Of a stretch of DNA of 64,000 nucleotides, positions 25,558 through 33,387 are shown piece by piece. The DNA lies in NCBI RefSeq assembly GCF_018070075.1, contig NZ_JAGPXE010000016.1, forward strand, positions 62,001-126,000, written 5' to 3'. The notes under the pieces were generated by a model. The model had not been told where the DNA came from. It made no database searches and saw nothing but the letters and a program-made list of their open reading frames with translations. Source of the stretch: Saccharopolyspora endophytica. Lineage in GTDB: Bacteria; Actinomycetota; Actinomycetes; Mycobacteriales; Pseudonocardiaceae. Position 1 is the first letter of the stretch, and each line of letters starts with the position of its first letter. Both the position numbers and the translations under genes were made by a program.

Positions 25558-26280
25558 TCAGCGCAGCAGGTCTCCCACCGCGTCGATCAGGCCGGTCGGG
25601 CGCTCGGCGGTGGGCGCCGGGTCGACGATCGCGACCTGGCATCCCACAGCGGCGGCGCCGCCGTCGGCCTCCTCGCTGTCACCGACCATCAGCGCCTCCT
25701 CGGGAGCGACGCCGAGGCGCTCGCAGGCCCGCAGGAAGATCTTCGGGTCCGGCTTGATCACCTCTTCGAGGTAGGACAGCAGGAACTCGTCGACGTGCTT
25801 GCTGATGTCGAGCCGGTCGAAGGCCGGGCGGATGTCGAAGGCGATGTTGCTGATCACGCCGACCTTCACGCCCTGCTCGTGCAGCCGGCGCAGCACCTCG
25901 GCGGTGTCCGGGTACGGGGTCCACTGATCGGGGTCGATCAGCCGCGCGTAGAGGCTCTCGGCCTGCGCGTCCGGGACTCCGGAGCTGCGCAGCACCTCGA
26001 CGTAGACCTTGCGGTGCAGCACGGGGTCCAGGTCGCGGTTGTCCCAGGCTTCGATGAACTCGTCACCGAGCTCGGTGATCCGGCCGGTCGGAGCGGTCAT
26101 CCGGCGCATGATCTCGGCCTGCGCGGAGAGGTCGAAGGGGCTGCCGTCGGCGTCGGTGAGGTCGGAGTACCAGGACGGGTTCTCCTCCAGGCGGAACAAG
26201 GTGCCGGAGAAGTCGAAGATCACCGCTCGCAGAGTCACACCAGCAACGGTATGCGGGTTCGGCGAAGCGGACATGAACAT
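25558..26280 (-). CDS. HAD-superfamily hydrolase with altered motif I
   Basis: A 240-residue HAD-fold protein with a helical cap. Motif I is DFSGT: the nucleophile Asp is kept but the usual second Asp (DxDxT) is Ser. Motif II is VISN, motif III is the Lys in EEVIKPDPKIF, and motif IV is VGDSEEADGGAAAV. Losing the second Asp removes the general acid/base of phosphatases, so the reaction may differ (as in dehalogenase-like members) or be weak. It is a single gene upstream of cysS, with no functional clue from neighbours. The far N-terminal start is uncertain. Confidence 0.8.
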   Translation of the reverse strand: MFMSASPNPHTVAGVTLRAVIFDFSGTLFRLEENPSWYSDLTDADGSPFDLSAQAEIMRRMTAPTGRITELGDEFIEAWDNRDLDPVLHRKVYVEVLRSSGVPDAQAESLYARLIDPDQWTPYPDTAEVLRRLHEQGVKVGVISNIAFDIRPAFDRLDISKHVDEFLLSYLEEVIKPDPKIFLRACERLGVAPEEALMVGDSEEADGGAAAVGCQVAIVDPAPTAERPTGLIDAVGDLLR

Positions 26281-26378
26281 GCGGTCAACCTCACGACCGG
26301 GAGCGAGGAATTCCCCCGTTCGCCGCGTCCCGTTCCGGGAGCGGGCGGTTCCGGAGCGAACCGCCCGTCCTCCTCACG

Positions 26379-26615
26379 CTAGAGCTGCCCGCACTGGACG
26401 CGAGATTCCGTATTGTGGAAGTGGTGGCTCTGGTCGTTCTTCATCGGGAGGACTATGGCCGCAACGCTCGCCGAGGCGCTCAGCCACAGCAGCACGACCG
26501 CCAGCGCGAGGTCGAGCTCGTCGCCGAGCGACCAGAGCACGACCGACACCGGCCACATCACCAAGGGCTGCACAACGAGCAGCCGACGCACCCACCGGTT
26601 CCGCTCGATCAACAT
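26379..26615 (-). CDS. Small hypothetical membrane protein
   Basis: A 78-residue protein with two hydrophobic segments (about residues 12-27 and 36-56) and a polar, His-containing tail. The frame shows actinobacterial third-position GC and is bounded by convincing gaps, but the ribosome site before the ATG is weak. I do not recognise a family. It lies between the HAD gene and ispF on the same strand. Confidence 0.5.
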   Translation of the reverse strand: MLIERNRWVRRLLVVQPLVMWPVSVVLWSLGDELDLALAVVLLWLSASASVAAIVLPMKNDQSHHFHNTESRVQCGQL

Positions 26616-26715
26616 GGTTCGAGCATCCCGCGCGGGGACCCCGGATCAGAAGAGCGCCGCCCCTGAGTTTTCCCGGACTCCAACTACCCGACACACCGGG
26701 GTACCTGCTCGTTAC

Positions 26716-27192
26716 TCAGCGGAAAACCAACGCGGTCGCGACCGCCGCGATGCCCTCGCCGCGACCGGTCAGGCCCAGCCCGTCCGAGGTCGTGCCCGCG
26801 ACCGACACCGGAGCTCCGACCGCCTTCGACAGCACCTGCTGCGCCTCCTCGCGGCGCTTGCCGATGCGCGGGGCGTTGCCGATCACCTGCACCGCCGCGT
26901 TGCCGATCGCGTAGCCGGCGGCGTCGATCCGGGCGCGGACCTCCTCCAGCAGCTCCGCGCCGTGCGCCCCGGCCCAGCGGTCGTCGCCGGTCCCGAACAC
27001 GGCGCCCAGGTCGCCCAGGCCCGACGCCGACAGCAGTGCGTCGCACAGCGCGTGCGAGGCCACGTCGCCGTCGGAGTGCCCGGCGCAGCCGTCCACGCCC
27101 GGCCACTGCAGCCCGGCGATCCAGCACTCGCGGCCGGCCTCGACCGGATGCACGTCGACACCCTGCCCGACGAACGGCAGACGATCAGTCAC
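26716..27192 (-). CDS. ispF: 2-C-methyl-D-erythritol 2,4-cyclodiphosphate synthase
   Basis: IspF cyclises CDP-methylerythritol phosphate in the MEP isoprenoid pathway, working as a trimer with a zinc site. The zinc ligands DVHP and the GHSDGDVASHALCDALL segment are present, together with GDLGAVFGTGDD and the C-terminal TTSDGLGLTGRGEGIAAVA. The 158 residues match the family. The GTG start overlaps the TGA of ispD (GTGA), so IspD and IspF are translationally coupled, a common arrangement because they are sequential enzymes. Confidence 0.96.
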   Translation of the reverse strand: MTDRLPFVGQGVDVHPVEAGRECWIAGLQWPGVDGCAGHSDGDVASHALCDALLSASGLGDLGAVFGTGDDRWAGAHGAELLEEVRARIDAAGYAIGNAAVQVIGNAPRIGKRREEAQQVLSKAVGAPVSVAGTTSDGLGLTGRGEGIAAVATALVFR

Positions 27193-27881
27193 TTGGGGGA
27201 ACTCTCCTCGGTGGCCAGCACGGCCTCGGCAACCGCCAGGTCGAAAGCGGTCGTGATCTTCAAGGCGTCGGGATGTCCGTCGACGGTGCGCACCTTGCCC
27301 CCGACGCGCTCGACCAGCCCGGCGTCGTCGGTGGCGATGTCGCCCGCAGCGGCGTAGGCCTGCCGCAGCACGTCGATGTTGAAGCCCTGGGGGGTTTGCA
27401 CCGCCCGCAGCGGTGCGCGGTCGACGGTCTCCACGACCGTTCCCGAGTCGTCGACCTTCTTGATCGTGTCCGTCACGGGGAGTACCGGGATCACGGCGGG
27501 CGCACCGGCCTCCACCGCGGACACGACATCGCGGATCATGGTCGCCGGGGTGAAGCACCGCGCGGCGTCGTGCACCAGCACGACCCGGGCCTCCGGAGCC
27601 ACCTCCGCGACAGCGCTCAGCGCCAGGCGCACCGAGTCGGTTCGCTCGGCGCCGCCTGGCACCACGTGCGCGTTCGGCAGCGTGGCGAGCTCGGCCGCCA
27701 CGACCTCGACCTGGTCGGGCGGCGAAGCCACCACGACGTGCTGCACGCAGCCCGAGCCCAGCAGGCCCCGGACCGCGCGCAGCAGTAAAGACTCACCCTT
27801 CACCGGAACCAGCGCCTTGGGCGTGCCCAGCCCCAAGCGCACCCCGCGACCAGCTGCGGGGACCAGCGCGACAACGCTCAC
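27189..27881 (-). CDS. ispD: 2-C-methyl-D-erythritol 4-phosphate cytidylyltransferase
   Basis: IspD transfers CMP to methylerythritol phosphate in the MEP pathway. The nucleotidyltransferase loop is VPAAGRGVRLGLGTPKAL near the N-terminus, with VVASPPDQ, GGAERTDSVRLAL, VLVHDAARCFTP and the C-terminal TDDAGLVERVGGKV. Length (230 residues) is normal. It follows carD by 20 bases and overlaps ispF, making a carD-ispD-ispF unit as in mycobacteria. Confidence 0.96.
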   Translation of the reverse strand: MSVVALVPAAGRGVRLGLGTPKALVPVKGESLLLRAVRGLLGSGCVQHVVVASPPDQVEVVAAELATLPNAHVVPGGAERTDSVRLALSAVAEVAPEARVVLVHDAARCFTPATMIRDVVSAVEAGAPAVIPVLPVTDTIKKVDDSGTVVETVDRAPLRAVQTPQGFNIDVLRQAYAAAGDIATDDAGLVERVGGKVRTVDGHPDALKITTAFDLAVAEAVLATEESSPK

Positions 27882-27901
27882 GCTTCAGCCGTTTCCGATG
27901 A

Positions 27902-28390
27902 TCAAACCGCGGCGGCGAGGACTTCGTCCAGCAGTGTTTCCGCCTTGCCTTCGTCAGTGCCCTCCGCCAGCGCCAATTCGCTGACCAGGATCTGACGGGC
28001 TTTCGCCAGCATTCGCTTCTCGCCTGCGGACAGGCCACGATCCTTCTCGCGTCGCCAGAGGTCGCGCACCACTTCGGCCACCTTGTTCACATCGCCGGAG
28101 GCGAGTTTCTCGAGGTTGGCCTTGTACCGACGAGACCAGTTCGTGGGCTCCTCGGTGTGCGGGGCCCGCAACACGTCGAAGACTCGATCCAGACCCTCTT
28201 GACCGACGACGTCCCGAACACCGACGATCTCGGCGTTGTCAGCGGGAACGCGCACCGTCAGGTCGCCCTGCGCGACCTTGAGGACGAGGTACTGCTTCTC
28301 CTCGCCCTTGATCACACGAGTCTCGATTGCTTCGATGAGCGCGGCACCGTGGTGCGGGTAGACGACGGTCTCTCCGACCTTGAAAACCAT
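27902..28390 (-). CDS. carD: CarD/CdnL-type RNA polymerase-binding transcription factor
   Basis: CarD binds the RNA polymerase beta subunit and the upstream edge of the promoter bubble, stabilising open complexes, notably at rRNA promoters. The N-terminal Tudor-like RNAP-interaction domain (FKVGETVVYPHHGAALIEAIE) and C-terminal helical DNA-binding domain (RRYKANLEKLASGDVNKVAEVVRDLWRRE) are both evident. The 162 residues match mycobacterial CarD. In related bacteria it is essential and stress-responsive. It is divergent from the lpqE-like gene and leads ispD-ispF. Confidence 0.97.
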   Translation of the reverse strand: MVFKVGETVVYPHHGAALIEAIETRVIKGEEKQYLVLKVAQGDLTVRVPADNAEIVGVRDVVGQEGLDRVFDVLRAPHTEEPTNWSRRYKANLEKLASGDVNKVAEVVRDLWRREKDRGLSAGEKRMLAKARQILVSELALAEGTDEGKAETLLDEVLAAAV

Positions 28391-28689
28391 GTGTCCTCTG
28401 CCCCTTTCGCTACCCCCACTTTAACACGTAGGGCAACTGGGCCTCGACCACCTCACCATCCGTAATTGCAGGTCAGAGCATGGACGGGACTTGACAAGAC
28501 CCGCTCCGACGTGCAAGGCAGCCCTCTTCGGCCCTGTGAAACCATCCACTATGGACCGTCCGGACGGGTGGTCTCCCGGGCCTGTCGGAGCCCCGCGATA
28601 CGTAGTTCGGCAAGCCCCTGCACGACCCCCGGGGGGTGGGGATTAAGCTCCACGTGGTTGTCCGGCAATCAGGAAGGGACGCTGCAACC
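28391..28689. other. Divergent carD / lpqE control region
   Basis: The 299-base gap carries the promoters of both flanking genes. I see a perfect 12-bp palindrome CCGTCCGGACGG (28556-28567) on the lpqE side, and an A/T-rich GTGTTAAAGT about 50 bases before carD on its strand that could be a -10. Nothing in it can be assigned to a known regulator. Confidence 0.4.
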
Positions 28690-29271
28690 GTGAGCCGCCC
28701 TCAGCACCTCAAGGCCGTCCGCCTGCGGTTGATCCCGGCCGCACTCGGACTCGGCGCCGTCGTCGCCCTCGCTGGCTGCAGTGCCGGTCAGATCACCGAG
28801 ACCGACACGCAGGTCGCCGCAGTCAACGGCGGCAGCGGTGACGCGAAGCAGGTCGCCGTCCGCAACGCCACCCTCTCCTTCCCGACCGAGGGCGCGTTCT
28901 ACCGCGCCGGCTCGTCGGCGCCGCTGGAGCTCGTCCTGAGCAACGAAGGCCCGGACGACAAGCTCGTGCGGGTCACGAGCCCGTACGCGGCATCGGCGCA
29001 GGTCAGCGGCACCAGCGACCTCCCGAGCAACACCGCTCTGCACGCGACCGGGCCGTCGGCGCAGCCGGCGACCGCCGACCAGCGCACCGTGCAGATCACG
29101 CTGAACGGGCTCAAGCAGGACATCACGCCCGGCGTGACCATCCCGGTGACGTTCGTGTTCGCCAAGGCCGGTCAGGTCACCATCCAGGTGCCGATCGGCG
29201 AGGACCACAACCCGCGCCCGGAGCACGGCAGCCCCACGCCGGGAGGCCACCAGGCCGGCGGCGGTCACTGA
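28690..29271 (+). CDS. LpqE-like lipoprotein (PCuAC/DUF461 type)
   Basis: The 193-residue precursor has a lipoprotein signal ending in the lipobox LAGC. An extracytoplasmic beta-rich domain follows (VAVRNATLSFPTEGAFYRAGSSAPLELVLSNEG...LVRVTSPYA), matching the copper-chaperone-like DUF461 fold. The C-terminus is His/Pro/Gly-rich and could bind metal. The position between carD and radA matches Mycobacterium LpqE. Function in copper handling is suggested by the fold only. The GTG start has GGAAGGGACG rather far upstream; a GTG/ATG 18 codons earlier is also open. Confidence 0.8.
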   Translation: MSRPQHLKAVRLRLIPAALGLGAVVALAGCSAGQITETDTQVAAVNGGSGDAKQVAVRNATLSFPTEGAFYRAGSSAPLELVLSNEGPDDKLVRVTSPYAASAQVSGTSDLPSNTALHATGPSAQPATADQRTVQITLNGLKQDITPGVTIPVTFVFAKAGQVTIQVPIGEDHNPRPEHGSPTPGGHQAGGGH

Positions 29272-29581
29272 CCCGAAGACCTCACCTGAAGCCCGGGAGC
29301 GCCCCCAGCGCCCCGGGCTTCAGCGCGTTCACACCCCGTCTCACCCCCACACCACCCCACCCCCAACCCGGATTACCGCCGTATTCAGGAACCTGATTAC
29401 CGCCGTATTCCGGGGCCTGATTACCGCCGTATTCCGGGGCCTGATTACGGCCGTAGTCCGGGACACGATTGCGGCCGTAGTCCGGCTGGATCGCTGGGGT
29501 GGCCGGGGGCCTTCGCTCGTCGGGGTTGGTGTGCGTGAGTCGGGTGGGGTGATCGTCGGGGTGGGTGGATAGCCTCGGCGC
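29272..29581. other. lpqE-radA intergenic region
   Basis: The 310-base gap contains a GC-rich hairpin directly after the lpqE-like gene (AAGCCCGGGAGCGC...GCGCCCCGGGCTT, about 29288-29322). Next comes a Pro-codon-like C-rich tract, then the 24-bp tandem repeat array at 29371-29490. The last 90 bases hold the radA promoter region with no clear boxes. Confidence 0.6.
29371..29490. repeat. 24-bp tandem array (five units) before radA
   Basis: Units begin with GATTA/GATTG at 29371, 29395, 29419, 29443 and 29467, an exact 24-bp period. Each is a roughly 16-bp imperfect dyad (GATTAC-CGCC-GTATTC) plus an 8-bp spacer (CGGGGCCT). The last two units have drifted toward ACGGCCGT. The period is a multiple of three, so it gives 8-residue repeats on either strand, but no gene covers it convincingly. 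Confidence 0.85.
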
Positions 29582-30970
29582 GTGCCGCCCAAGACTCGTT
29601 CTCCCCGTCCTGCGTTCCGCTGCGCCGATTGCGGCCACGAGGTCGCCAAGTGGGTCGGTCGGTGCCCCGGGTGCCAGGCGTGGGGAACCATCGAGGAGGC
29701 CGCGCCCGCCCGGCCTGCGCTGGCGAAGGTCTCGGCCGGTGCGCCGAGCACCCCGGCGCGGCCGATCGCCGAGGTCGACCTGGACTCGGCGCGGTCGGTG
29801 TCGACCGGCATCGGCGAGCTGGACCGGGTGCTGGGCGGCGGGATCGTGCCCGGAGCCGTCGTGCTGCTCGCCGGAGAACCAGGTGTGGGGAAGAGCACAC
29901 TTCTGCTGGAGGTCGCGCACCGGTGGGCCTCCGGGTCCTCCCCCGGCGCGTCCCTGTACGTCACCGGCGAGGAATCGGCGGGCCAGGTCCGGCTCCGCGC
30001 CGAGCGGACCGACTCGGTGCACCCCGAGCTGTTCCTGGGCGCCGAGAGCGACCTGTCGGCCGTGCTGGGGCACGTCGACGCGGTCAAGCCCGGCCTGCTG
30101 ATCGTCGACTCGGTGCAGACCGTCCAGTCGCCCGACTCCGACGGCAGCCCCGGCGGCGTGACGCAGGTGCGCGCGGTGACCACGGCGCTGGTGGCGCTGG
30201 CCAAGGAGCGCGGGCTCCCGGTCGTGCTGGTCGGGCACGTCACCAAGGACGGCGCGGTCGCCGGGCCTCGCGTGCTGGAGCACCTGGTGGACGTGGTGCT
30301 GCAGTTCGAGGGCGACCGGCACTCCTCGCTGCGGATGCTGCGCGGCGTGAAGAACCGCTTCGGCCCGTCGGACGAGGTCGGCTGCTTCGAGCAGCGCGAC
30401 GACGGCATCGCCGAGGTGCTGGACCCGTCGGGCCTGTTCATCAACCGGCAGGAAGCGGCCGTGGACGGGACGGCGGTGACCGTCATGGTCGAGGGCAAGC
30501 GCCCGCTGCTGGTAGAGATCCAGGCGCTGCTGATGAAGACCGAGATGGCCATGCCGCGCCGGTCGGTGAGCGGGCTGGACTCGGCGCGGGTGTCGATGAT
30601 GCTGGCGGTGCTGGGCAAGCACGGGCACATCCCGACCGGCTCGCACGACGTGTTCGCCGCGACGGTGGGCGGCACCAAGATCGGTGAGCCGGCCGCCGAC
30701 CTGGCGATCGCGATGGCCGTCGCGTCCTCCCAGACGGGACGGCCGCTGCCGCCGAACCTGGTGGTGATCGGCGAGGTCGGGCTCGCGGGTGAGATCCGCC
30801 GGGTCAACGGCGTGGGACGGCGCTTGGCGGAGGCCGCGCGGCTCGGGTTCGACCGCGCGCTGGTGCCACCGGATCCGGGACCGCTGCCCAAGGGCATCAA
30901 GGTCACCGAGGTCGCGACCATCAAGGACGCCCTGAAGCTGGTCCGCCGCCGCAAGCAGGACTCGGATTAG
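29582..30970 (+). CDS. radA: DNA repair protein RadA
   Basis: RadA is a RecA-related helicase that extends recombination intermediates. Domains in order: zinc finger CADCGHEVAKWVGRCPGC near the N-terminus, RecA-like ATPase with Walker A GEPGVGKST and Walker B LLIVDSVQTV, the RadA-specific KNRFG motif (KNRFGPSDEVGCF), and a C-terminal Lon-protease-like domain (AVASSQTGRPLPPNLVVIGEVGLAGEIRRV). The 462 residues match the family. In most actinobacteria disA follows immediately; here it does not. Confidence 0.96.
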   Translation: MPPKTRSPRPAFRCADCGHEVAKWVGRCPGCQAWGTIEEAAPARPALAKVSAGAPSTPARPIAEVDLDSARSVSTGIGELDRVLGGGIVPGAVVLLAGEPGVGKSTLLLEVAHRWASGSSPGASLYVTGEESAGQVRLRAERTDSVHPELFLGAESDLSAVLGHVDAVKPGLLIVDSVQTVQSPDSDGSPGGVTQVRAVTTALVALAKERGLPVVLVGHVTKDGAVAGPRVLEHLVDVVLQFEGDRHSSLRMLRGVKNRFGPSDEVGCFEQRDDGIAEVLDPSGLFINRQEAAVDGTAVTVMVEGKRPLLVEIQALLMKTEMAMPRRSVSGLDSARVSMMLAVLGKHGHIPTGSHDVFAATVGGTKIGEPAADLAIAMAVASSQTGRPLPPNLVVIGEVGLAGEIRRVNGVGRRLAEAARLGFDRALVPPDPGPLPKGIKVTEVATIKDALKLVRRRKQDSD

Positions 30971-31566
30971 GGAACCACCCGGAACGGGGTGGGCGCGCCG
31001 GAGATCGAGGTGAGCCGGGCGACCGCCAGGTAGTCGCCGGGCGGCACCCGCTCCTGGCGGGCGGCGCAGCCCGGAACCGAGGTCAGTCCCTGCCAGAGCA
31101 CGTCGTTGCGAACGGGTTCGCCGGGTTCGAGGACCGGCCGCTCGTTGGTCGATTCCGCGTAGCAGTCGTTGCTGGACCACACGTGACGTCCGGCGGGGGT
31201 GGTCACCTCGATCTCGCGGAGCATCCGGTTCAGGTCGCGCACGCAGGGGCGGGGACCGGTGTTGGTGACGACGACGGCGAGCCCGATGCGCTCGCCCGTC
31301 CGGAACGCCGGCTGCCCGACTTCGGAGGCCACGCGCAGCGTCTGGTCCGGGCACGCTTCCGGCCCGTGATCGGCGGCCACCGCCACGGGCTGCTCCGGCG
31401 GTCTGGCCACGTGCTGCTGGGTGGTGGCGGACGGTTCACCGGTGCCGGTGATCAGGGCGACCACGCCCCACCCGAGCAGTGCCACGACTAACGCGGAGAC
31501 GGAGATCGCCACGACGCGGCGACGCCAGTACACCGCGGGAGGCAACGGACCGTTCGGATCAAGCAC
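30967..31566 (-). CDS. Conserved membrane-anchored protein (Rv3587c-like position)
   Basis: A 199-residue protein with a short cytoplasmic N-terminus, one membrane span (about residues 17-40) and an extracytoplasmic immunoglobulin-like beta domain. Four cysteines (CPDQTLRV, RPCVRDL, NDCYAES, VPGCAAR) could form disulfides. Its place between radA and mutY matches the mycobacterial Rv3587c gene, and the domain resembles intracellular-proteinase-inhibitor-type or DUF4232-like folds; no firm family call. Its stop overlaps the radA stop by four bases, convergently. Confidence 0.68.
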   Translation of the reverse strand: MLDPNGPLPPAVYWRRRVVAISVSALVVALLGWGVVALITGTGEPSATTQQHVARPPEQPVAVAADHGPEACPDQTLRVASEVGQPAFRTGERIGLAVVVTNTGPRPCVRDLNRMLREIEVTTPAGRHVWSSNDCYAESTNERPVLEPGEPVRNDVLWQGLTSVPGCAARQERVPPGDYLAVARLTSISGAPTPFRVVP

Positions 31567-31703
31567 GAACCGACCGTAACCCGAAGGCTACGCTGAATGG
31601 ACCCCTCGATGATCGCCCGATGGGGCGTATCCGCTGCTGCGGAACGTGATCAACGGGCTTCTTCCGGGCGATCACCGGTCGCCTGGCAGTATCTGAAGAC
31701 GCC

Positions 31704-32606
31704 ATGAACACTCCCACCACCGGAGCCGACACCCGGCTCGACCTCGACGCCCTGGCCGACTGGTTCACCGCCACCGCCCGCCCGCTGCCCTGGCGCGCCG
31801 CCGGCGTGACGGGCTGGGGCGTGCTGGTCAGCGAGACGATGCTGCAGCAGACGCCGGTCAACCGCGTGCAGCCGATCTGGGAGGAGTGGATGCGCCGCTG
31901 GCCGCGTCCCTCCGACCTCGCCGCCGAATCGCAGGGCGAGGTGCTGCGCGCGTGGGGCAAGCTCGGCTACCCGCGTCGCGCGCTGCGCCTGCACGAGGCC
32001 GCCGGGCGGATCGCCGCCGAGCACGGCGACGTGGTTCCCTCCGATGTGGACACCCTGCTCGCCCTGCCCGGCATCGGCGCCTACACGGCCCGCGCCGTGG
32101 CGGCCTTCGCCTACGGCAGGCGCGCTCCGGTCGTCGACACCAACGTCCGCCGGGTCGTGGCCCGCGCGGTGCACGGCGCCGGCGACGCGGGACCGCCGTC
32201 GACCAACCGCGACCTCGCCGACGTGGACGCCCTGCTGCCCGCCGAGGACGCGCCCGCGGCGACGCTGTCGGCGGCGTTGATGGAGCTCGGGCAGGTCGTG
32301 TGCACGGTCCGCTCGCCGAGCTGCGAGCGGTGCCCGATCGCCGCCGACTGCGCCTGGCAGCACAACGGCCGACCGGCCTACGCGGGCCCGCCGAAGAAGG
32401 TGCAGAAGTTCGCGGGCACCGACCGGCAGGTGCGCGGCAGGCTGCTGGACGTGCTTCGCGGTGCGAGCGGCCCGGTCACCCGCGATCAGCTCGACGCGGC
32501 GTGGAACGAGGCCGGTCAGCGCGATCGCTGCCTGGACTCCCTGCTGGTGGACGGGCTCGTCGAGCAGACCGACGACGGCCGCTTCGCCCTCCCCGGAGAG
32601 CGCTGA
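31704..32606 (+). CDS. mutY: A/G-specific adenine DNA glycosylase
   Basis: MutY removes adenine mispaired with 8-oxoguanine. The catalytic Glu lies in SETMLQQT, the helix-hairpin-helix is LLALPGIGAYTA with the catalytic Asp in VDTNVRR, and the 4Fe-4S ligands form C-x6-C-x2-C-x5-C (CTVRSPSCERCPIAADC). The 300 residues include only a short C-terminal region, as in other actinobacterial MutY proteins. Its stop overlaps the start of the next gene (TGATG), so the two are coupled. Confidence 0.95.
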   Translation: MNTPTTGADTRLDLDALADWFTATARPLPWRAAGVTGWGVLVSETMLQQTPVNRVQPIWEEWMRRWPRPSDLAAESQGEVLRAWGKLGYPRRALRLHEAAGRIAAEHGDVVPSDVDTLLALPGIGAYTARAVAAFAYGRRAPVVDTNVRRVVARAVHGAGDAGPPSTNRDLADVDALLPAEDAPAATLSAALMELGQVVCTVRSPSCERCPIAADCAWQHNGRPAYAGPPKKVQKFAGTDRQVRGRLLDVLRGASGPVTRDQLDAAWNEAGQRDRCLDSLLVDGLVEQTDDGRFALPGER

Positions 32607-33118
32607 TGGCCGACGCGCTGGTGTTCCGCTTCGACGACGAGACCGAGTCGCGGATCCGCGACCTCTGGAAACGCCTCGGCGAAGCCGGAATCCCCGGCGC
32701 CGGCGACCGCCCGAGGGTGACGCTCGCCGTCGCGGGCAGCATCCCTCCCCCGGCGCGCAAGGCGCTGCGCGGCGAGCTGGAGCTGCTGTCGATCCCCGAT
32801 CTGTGGCTGCACACGCTGGGCACGCTGCCCGGTGACGAGCGGATGCTGCTGCTGGGAGCGGTCGTCGACACCGAGCTGCTGGCGGTGCACTCGGCCGTGC
32901 ACGACGTGCTCGCGGGCAAGGTGAAAAACCCGTCGGCCTACTACTTCCCGGGCGCCTGGATCCCCTGCTGCGTGCTCGCCAAGGGCCTCGACACCGATCA
33001 GCTGGCCACCGCCTTCAGCACCCTTCTCCCACCCGAGCCGGTGCGAGCGGCGGTGCGCGAGATCAGCGTCGTCGACACCGGCACCGGCGACGCGGAAACC
33101 CTTCTGACGACCAGGTAG
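32606..33118 (+). CDS. 2H-phosphoesterase (2'-5' RNA ligase-like) protein lacking both catalytic histidines
   Basis: The 170-residue protein has the length and motif framework of the 2'-5' RNA ligase/2H family, whose two HxT/S motifs supply the catalytic His pair. Here the first motif reads RPRVTLA (expected PHVTLA) and the second WIPCCVLAKG (expected PHCTLA), so both His residues are replaced, by Arg and Cys. The flanking context (YYFPGAWIP) is well kept. It may be a binding-only pseudoenzyme. It is coupled to mutY by a one-base overlap. Confidence 0.7.
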   Translation: MADALVFRFDDETESRIRDLWKRLGEAGIPGAGDRPRVTLAVAGSIPPPARKALRGELELLSIPDLWLHTLGTLPGDERMLLLGAVVDTELLAVHSAVHDVLAGKVKNPSAYYFPGAWIPCCVLAKGLDTDQLATAFSTLLPPEPVRAAVREISVVDTGTGDAETLLTTR

Positions 33119-33127
33119 CCGTCGGAC

Positions 33128-33297
33128 AAGCGGCGAAGTCGCTTCTCAGTGCCCCACCAAAGCAACTCGCACCGCGGGGGGGTTCTCAGACGTCCTCCGG
33201 GGAGGACAGCCGCAGCGCCGCGCATCGACATGCTCAAGTCGCGGATCCCGGAGCCAGAGGACGTCTGAGGTTCCCCCACCCGCACCGCCCGGCAAGC
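33128..33297 (+). repeat. Structured dispersed element, copy 1
   Basis: Small hairpin AAGCGGC-GAA-GTCGCTT (33128-33144), then the flank CCCCACC...GCACCGC, the long stem CTCAGACGTCCTCCGG (33185-33200) with CCAGAGGACGTCTGAG (33254-33269), the apical hairpin GCAT-CGAC-ATGC (33222-33233), then a CCCGCACCGC flank. It fills most of the 269-base gap between the 2H-like gene and the ABC-like gene. Confidence 0.85.
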
Positions 33298-33387
33298 CGA
33301 CCACGATCTTTCCGCTGAAGTTGCCGACCTTGGGTTGAGCGGCCACTTTGGACGTGCACGACCTCCACTACTGCGGGAGGAGAGCTG

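Noticed and set aside
31704..32606. Truncated MutY lacking the C-terminal 8-oxoG recognition domain
   Set aside because: Actinobacterial MutY proteins are commonly about 300 residues, so the length is normal and not a truncation.
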